Assembly (NCBI GenBank): GCA_022266195.1
Contig: WHVY01000005.1
Coordinates: forward strand, 7,006,001 to 7,070,000
Source of the DNA: Tetranychus cinnabarinus
Lineage: Eukaryota; Arthropoda; Arachnida; Trombidiformes; Tetranychidae
DNA: 64,000 nucleotides
Direction of reading: 5' to 3'
Part shown: one piece after another, positions 59,893-64,000 of the stretch
Layout of the letters: every line of letters starts with the position of its first letter
Position numbering within the stretch: position 1 is the first letter of the stretch
Notes under the pieces: model-generated
What the model saw: only the letters and a program-made list of their open reading frames with translations
What the model was told of the DNA's origin: nothing
Databases searched by the model: none
Translations under genes and position numbers: made by a program

Positions 59893-60210
59893 GAAGAAAA
59901 GCAACTGAAGTTGCATAATGATTGAGTAAGCCTGCTTTCTCCGGTAGGCAAGGCTATCTGGGCGATTCTGTTAATTCAAATTAAAATGTGAAGAACGCAT
60001 GAATCACTCGTGTCAGAATGATGTAACTTGACCAGTGAGATATTGCGACCTTGAAAATTATTTTGACCTCTAACATCGTTAGGAGCGATTTCTTAAAAAT
60101 GACCTTGATCTTGCAATATAACAAATGAATATCCGTGAAATTCGCATGCCTTGAGTCTTTAGCTCAATCACAGGCCAAGTAACATCGGTATAGATAGCTG
60201 AATAGCCCTG
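59893..60210 (-). mobile_element. Truncated copy of the long-inverted-repeat MITE
   Basis: Ends AGATAGCTGAATAGCCCTG then TA, like the right end of the 41188-42163 element. Its inner side begins in the loop sequence (AGCAACTGAAGTTGCA). The left arm is missing. It is more diverged than the arms of the intact element. Confidence 0.8.
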
Positions 60211-60898
60211 TAACCTGTGTGGATCTATTATTGGACTTTATAGTTTTTTCGTTAAATCTCGTAGGATAATGATTGAATTTTTCTGAAAATTCAACATGTT
60301 ATGAATGAATAGTTAAGCTTTGATATCTGAGAAATTCAGAATAAAAAAAACAAAGGCCACTTGATAAAAAAAAGTTTTGAAGATTTCTTTTTCATACATG
60401 TTAAACTCTCATAGACAAAAACAAATTTTTAAGACCAGTTCAACTTTTTTAAGATTCTATTAAAATTGTATATCTTTCGAACGGCTTGCCCGAATTTTTA
60501 GATTTTACTTCAAGTGAAAGGTCTTGAAGAGTTGAATCGATTGATGTATTTTTTCAGTTACATCAAATTTTGTTCATGGGGTTATTTAGGAAACCAAATC
60601 TTTTAAAAAAAGTTTGAGGGATGATTATCAAGTTCAGATTCAGATTAAATTTTTGTGAAAATTAGATTAACTTCTTGTCAGTTTTTGATCTAATTGAAAT
60701 TTTTATTTCATTAATTGTTTTGATCGGATTGCCCCTTAGTTCAAAAAATATGTCTTAACCATGCAAACAAATCAGGCCGTTCTCCGTATTCTTTTGATCT
60801 TCGTCCTTGCGTCTTCTGTCTATCATAATGATCAGATTGCATTTTTTCATTCAATTTTGTCAAGTTTTTGTTCACTATTTCAGGATCTTTGATCTTGA

Positions 60899-60988
60899 AA
60901 TACACACCACTAGTCTCTTAAGGAAAGCTTTTTTAATCTCTCTTACTTTTTTAAAAGGGTTTCCTTAAGAGGATAGTGGTGTGTATTA
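60899..60988. repeat. ~90-bp inverted repeat
   Basis: ATACACACCACTA and TCTCTTAAGGAAA pair with TTTCCTTAAGAGG and TAGTGGTGTGTAT around a short loop. Unrelated in sequence to the other palindromes; a small foldback/MITE-type element. Confidence 0.8.
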
Positions 60989-63900
60989 TAATTTTGTCTT
61001 TATATTGTTGATTTGAAGAACTTTGTGTAAAATACAATTCTTTAATCAATAAACTTTTACTATTAATAGATTAAAATATCAAAACAAGCATATTAATTTA
61101 CATCTTATTATGTGATTGATTCTGTACAGTTATAGATGAAAGAGTTGAGATACATGATAAATTGATAAATAATTTGAATCTGTCGTCAATCAAACTCATT
61201 TTTTATATTTTTTGTTAAATACTATCAAGTTTTTGGGTCCTATTTGACCATTTTTGATCATTGCATAGCTCTGAATTTATGGTGTTGCAATTCGAGAATT
61301 TCTGTATGTAATAAACAAGTAATAACAGATCAGACTTATACAAGTAGACAAGCTTAACTGTATTTTTAGGTAACTGAAAGATCATCAAATTATTATTATC
61401 AACATTATGGGATGATAATAGTTTTGATGATTCAGTATACGACGAAGATAATTCTCATGTGGATTGAGGCAAAAACCCAGCAAAAATGTAAAATTGCTGT
61501 AACCAGCGAAGCAAACTTTCAACGTTTTGAGCAAAGAGTTAAAAAAGCATGATGATGAAGCTGGTGATGCTGGAGATGACAATAGGAATGAAACAATATT
61601 TAGATACAAGTTATGCAAATAATGAGCATAATGATAATGATAATAATGGAGAAGTTGTTGAGTGAGTAGAATCCATTATTTTGGTGGTTCAACTGAAAAG
61701 GCAAATGATGGTGTTGTTGGAAGAAAAACGAGCAAAGTAAACTTCTCTCTTTGATAATTCTGTTTTTTATCATTTCTCATATTCATCTGTTTCTTTTTCG
61801 CTGTTTACATTTGCAAATATGATGCTACCAGAAAAGAAAAAATGAATTTCATTTAGAATTCTTGATTCTATTTTTTACAGGTTTACTCAATCTTTTTTCA
61901 TATTAATGGTAATCTTGTTTTATCGTTACATTTAATTGCGCTACTCATCTTGACCTTGCTTTGATTCACTTGCAAGTTTATTTATAGTAGTTCTTTTATT
62001 ATCTTGATTTTGGTGAAACTCGTGTATATAATAACAACTTACAACTTTTTTCAAAAGATATGCAAAAGGTAAAGTAACGGATTGAAACTAATCAAATCTA
62101 TAATTTATTAATAATTTAATAAGCATAATTTTCTCACAATGAAAAACAAGCGAATGATTTTTAAATCTTCAAGTTGAACTATTTGACAAGAAATGCCAAA
62201 CAGCTTGTTGGTAATGTGAAAAAATTTTACGATAAGTTTGAATGCTGTATAACTCACCGTTTAGTCAGTCAAGTTGAGTTAGAAAGTCAGAGTAAAACTT
62301 GTGTCTAAATGACTTGAACTTTAATCTCAATCTCTTCTTTCTTCAGACGGACAACATTTTGTACAATGTTTCATTGACTGTGACTTGTAAAAAATGAGAG
62401 AAGCCGACTGTTATAAAATGAAGGTAATAATGATGAGGTTCATGTTAAAAGTATTTCGAGTGGAAGAATTGTGCTGAATGAAGAGGCAAGACAAGTTGCT
62501 CAAAACTGATTGATAATTAGGATGAAAGAGGCAAAAGGAGAGAGACTGAAATAAGGTGAATCAGTGAGTTTACATGAGAAATGGATTACCTGGCATCAAG
62601 CCACTGCTTGAACTGGTAGACGAAAGGAATGCTCTGCTTTCATCCAGATCGTTCACTGTCTTTCCCTTCAATCAAAAGTTAATTTAAGTAGTCAAGTGTC
62701 ATCAGGATGAACAGGGAGACAAAGAGGGAAATGATCAGGAAAACAAAAGAGAAAAGGGTGAAAGAAGAATGATGATGATAATAAATATTGTGTCTTGAAG
62801 AGAGAGACAAGAGAGAAGAAAAAGATTGGCAAACTAAAGTGTTGCTTCAATGAAAGGTTTACTGATCAGCTTTAGATTAATTTGGATTTGAATCTTTCTT
62901 TGATACTTTGCTATTTCAATCAATTGATGAATCACAGAAGAAGCTTTAAACTTGAAATGGATTATTCAATGCTGACCAATCTGATTAACTCGACTCAACT
63001 CAACCTCATTTGTTCATTGTCTTGGCCCTTTGTTTTTTAGTCTCTTTACTTCGTAAAACCAGTCGACTTTGTGATTATTCAAGTGAACAATTTGCTGATT
63101 TTGGTGCATTAAATAATTGTTACAGTTAAACTAGACTTTCCATTCTTCTCTTGCTTTAGCAATTTTCTGTCTCTCAACAATCCAAATATAATTCTTAGGT
63201 GACTTTGACTTTGACAAGTTTGGAAATCATTTTTATTTGTCTCAATATTGATTGTGTTGACATTAATAACTTTGCTTAAAATTCGCAGCTCTTCGTAAAA
63301 CTCATCTTTTCGCTGTTGCTTTCTGATTCATTCTCATTTTCACCTTCTTCTGACGTTTTGTTTTCACCATTTTTTATCTCAAACTTATTGGACAGTTTGC
63401 TTGCATGATTTCAGTCATAGTAAGTTCGTAATCATTTCTCAATCACACAAGACTTGCAACCATATCAGTTTCCAACTCACTGATCTTGTAATAACAAGTC
63501 AATATTATTGGAATAAAGAAAACATGCGAAACTCAGAATTTTCCATACAATTCCATCTAAAGAATCATAATCACCAATATCAGGTTTCTGACCTCAGACC
63601 AACATGCAAATATTAGCATTGAATATCTCAATATTTGATGAAGCGATGAAAAAAGTCGTAAAAGAACTTCTTCACAGAAAATCATCGAAAATCCCTTTTC
63701 TCTGTTTCTATCGTAAAGAACCAAATAACTGATAAAAGAAAAACTTCCACGAGTCTTTAAAAATCGCAAAAATCGAGAAAATAATTATTTAATTCGTGAA
63801 AGTTAACCAATTGAGTGAAACTTTTTGCCAACAAAGCACATTTATTCACCTCATTCCGTAGGCATTATGATAATGAAAATAATTGATAATTATCTCGATA

Positions 63901-64000
63901 ACAAGCGATTAAACTCGTGGAGAATATAACTGTTCATGGAGGCACAAAATGAGAAACTTTTTTCTGTACTTTTGTAAGAAAATCTTTTCGATTCAATTAA
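60989..64000. other. Gene-free tail of the window
   Basis: AT-rich sequence without supported ORFs, RNA genes or obvious repeats on either strand. Exons of a gene beyond the window cannot be ruled out. Confidence 0.5.

Overview
Eukaryotic nuclear DNA, AT-rich, with spliced genes that have canonical GT-AG introns and two animal signalling kinases (an Mnk/Lk6-type kinase and a cGMP-dependent protein kinase). An animal is certain and an arthropod is likely; a mite-like chelicerate would fit, but nothing seen fixes the species.

Layout. 1-7.6 kb: tandem family of four small secreted-protein genes (plus strand), each with a signal-peptide exon and one phase-1 intron, plus a frameshifted fifth copy. 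Two adjacent palindromic insertions sit upstream of the last gene. 7.6-17 kb: mostly gene-poor, with one three-exon gene for a membrane-anchored Sel1-repeat protein (12.0-13.6 kb) and a 381-bp sequence that appears identical at 0.6 and 15.5 kb.

17.0-31.7 kb is the most unusual part. Seven open genes lie in both orientations: a non-LTR-type endonuclease/reverse transcriptase (minus), a spliced protein with a ubiquitin-specific-protease (USP, C19) fold, a spliced protein with internal repeats and a C2H2 finger, three divergent Gag-like zinc-knuckle proteins (one plus, two minus) and a dUTPase (minus). Between the plus-strand genes lie two arrays of short dyads (~50 bp apart, with a ~199-bp higher-order period in the second). 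A ~28-bp motif occurs five times in alternating orientation, bracketing genes, and one copy lies in the divergent RT/USP promoter. Two related hairpins follow the RT gene. I infer a large composite multigene retroelement, or an integrated virus-like element. I could not define its ends, and nested independent insertions remain possible.

32.4-35.0 kb: a three-exon Mnk/Lk6 kinase with DFD motif and Mnk-type cysteine insert. 38.3-56.1 kb: a 13-exon cGMP-dependent protein kinase (658 codons, all junctions in phase) with two GC-AG introns. Its introns host several inverted-repeat elements, one inserted into a repeat whose paralogue gives the empty site. 56.7-59.5 kb: relics of a Polinton/adintovirus-like element (capsid C-terminus followed by an adenain-like protease, both frameshifted), then broken plus-strand ORFs of unknown identity. 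59.9-64 kb: TE fragments and otherwise featureless AT-rich DNA.
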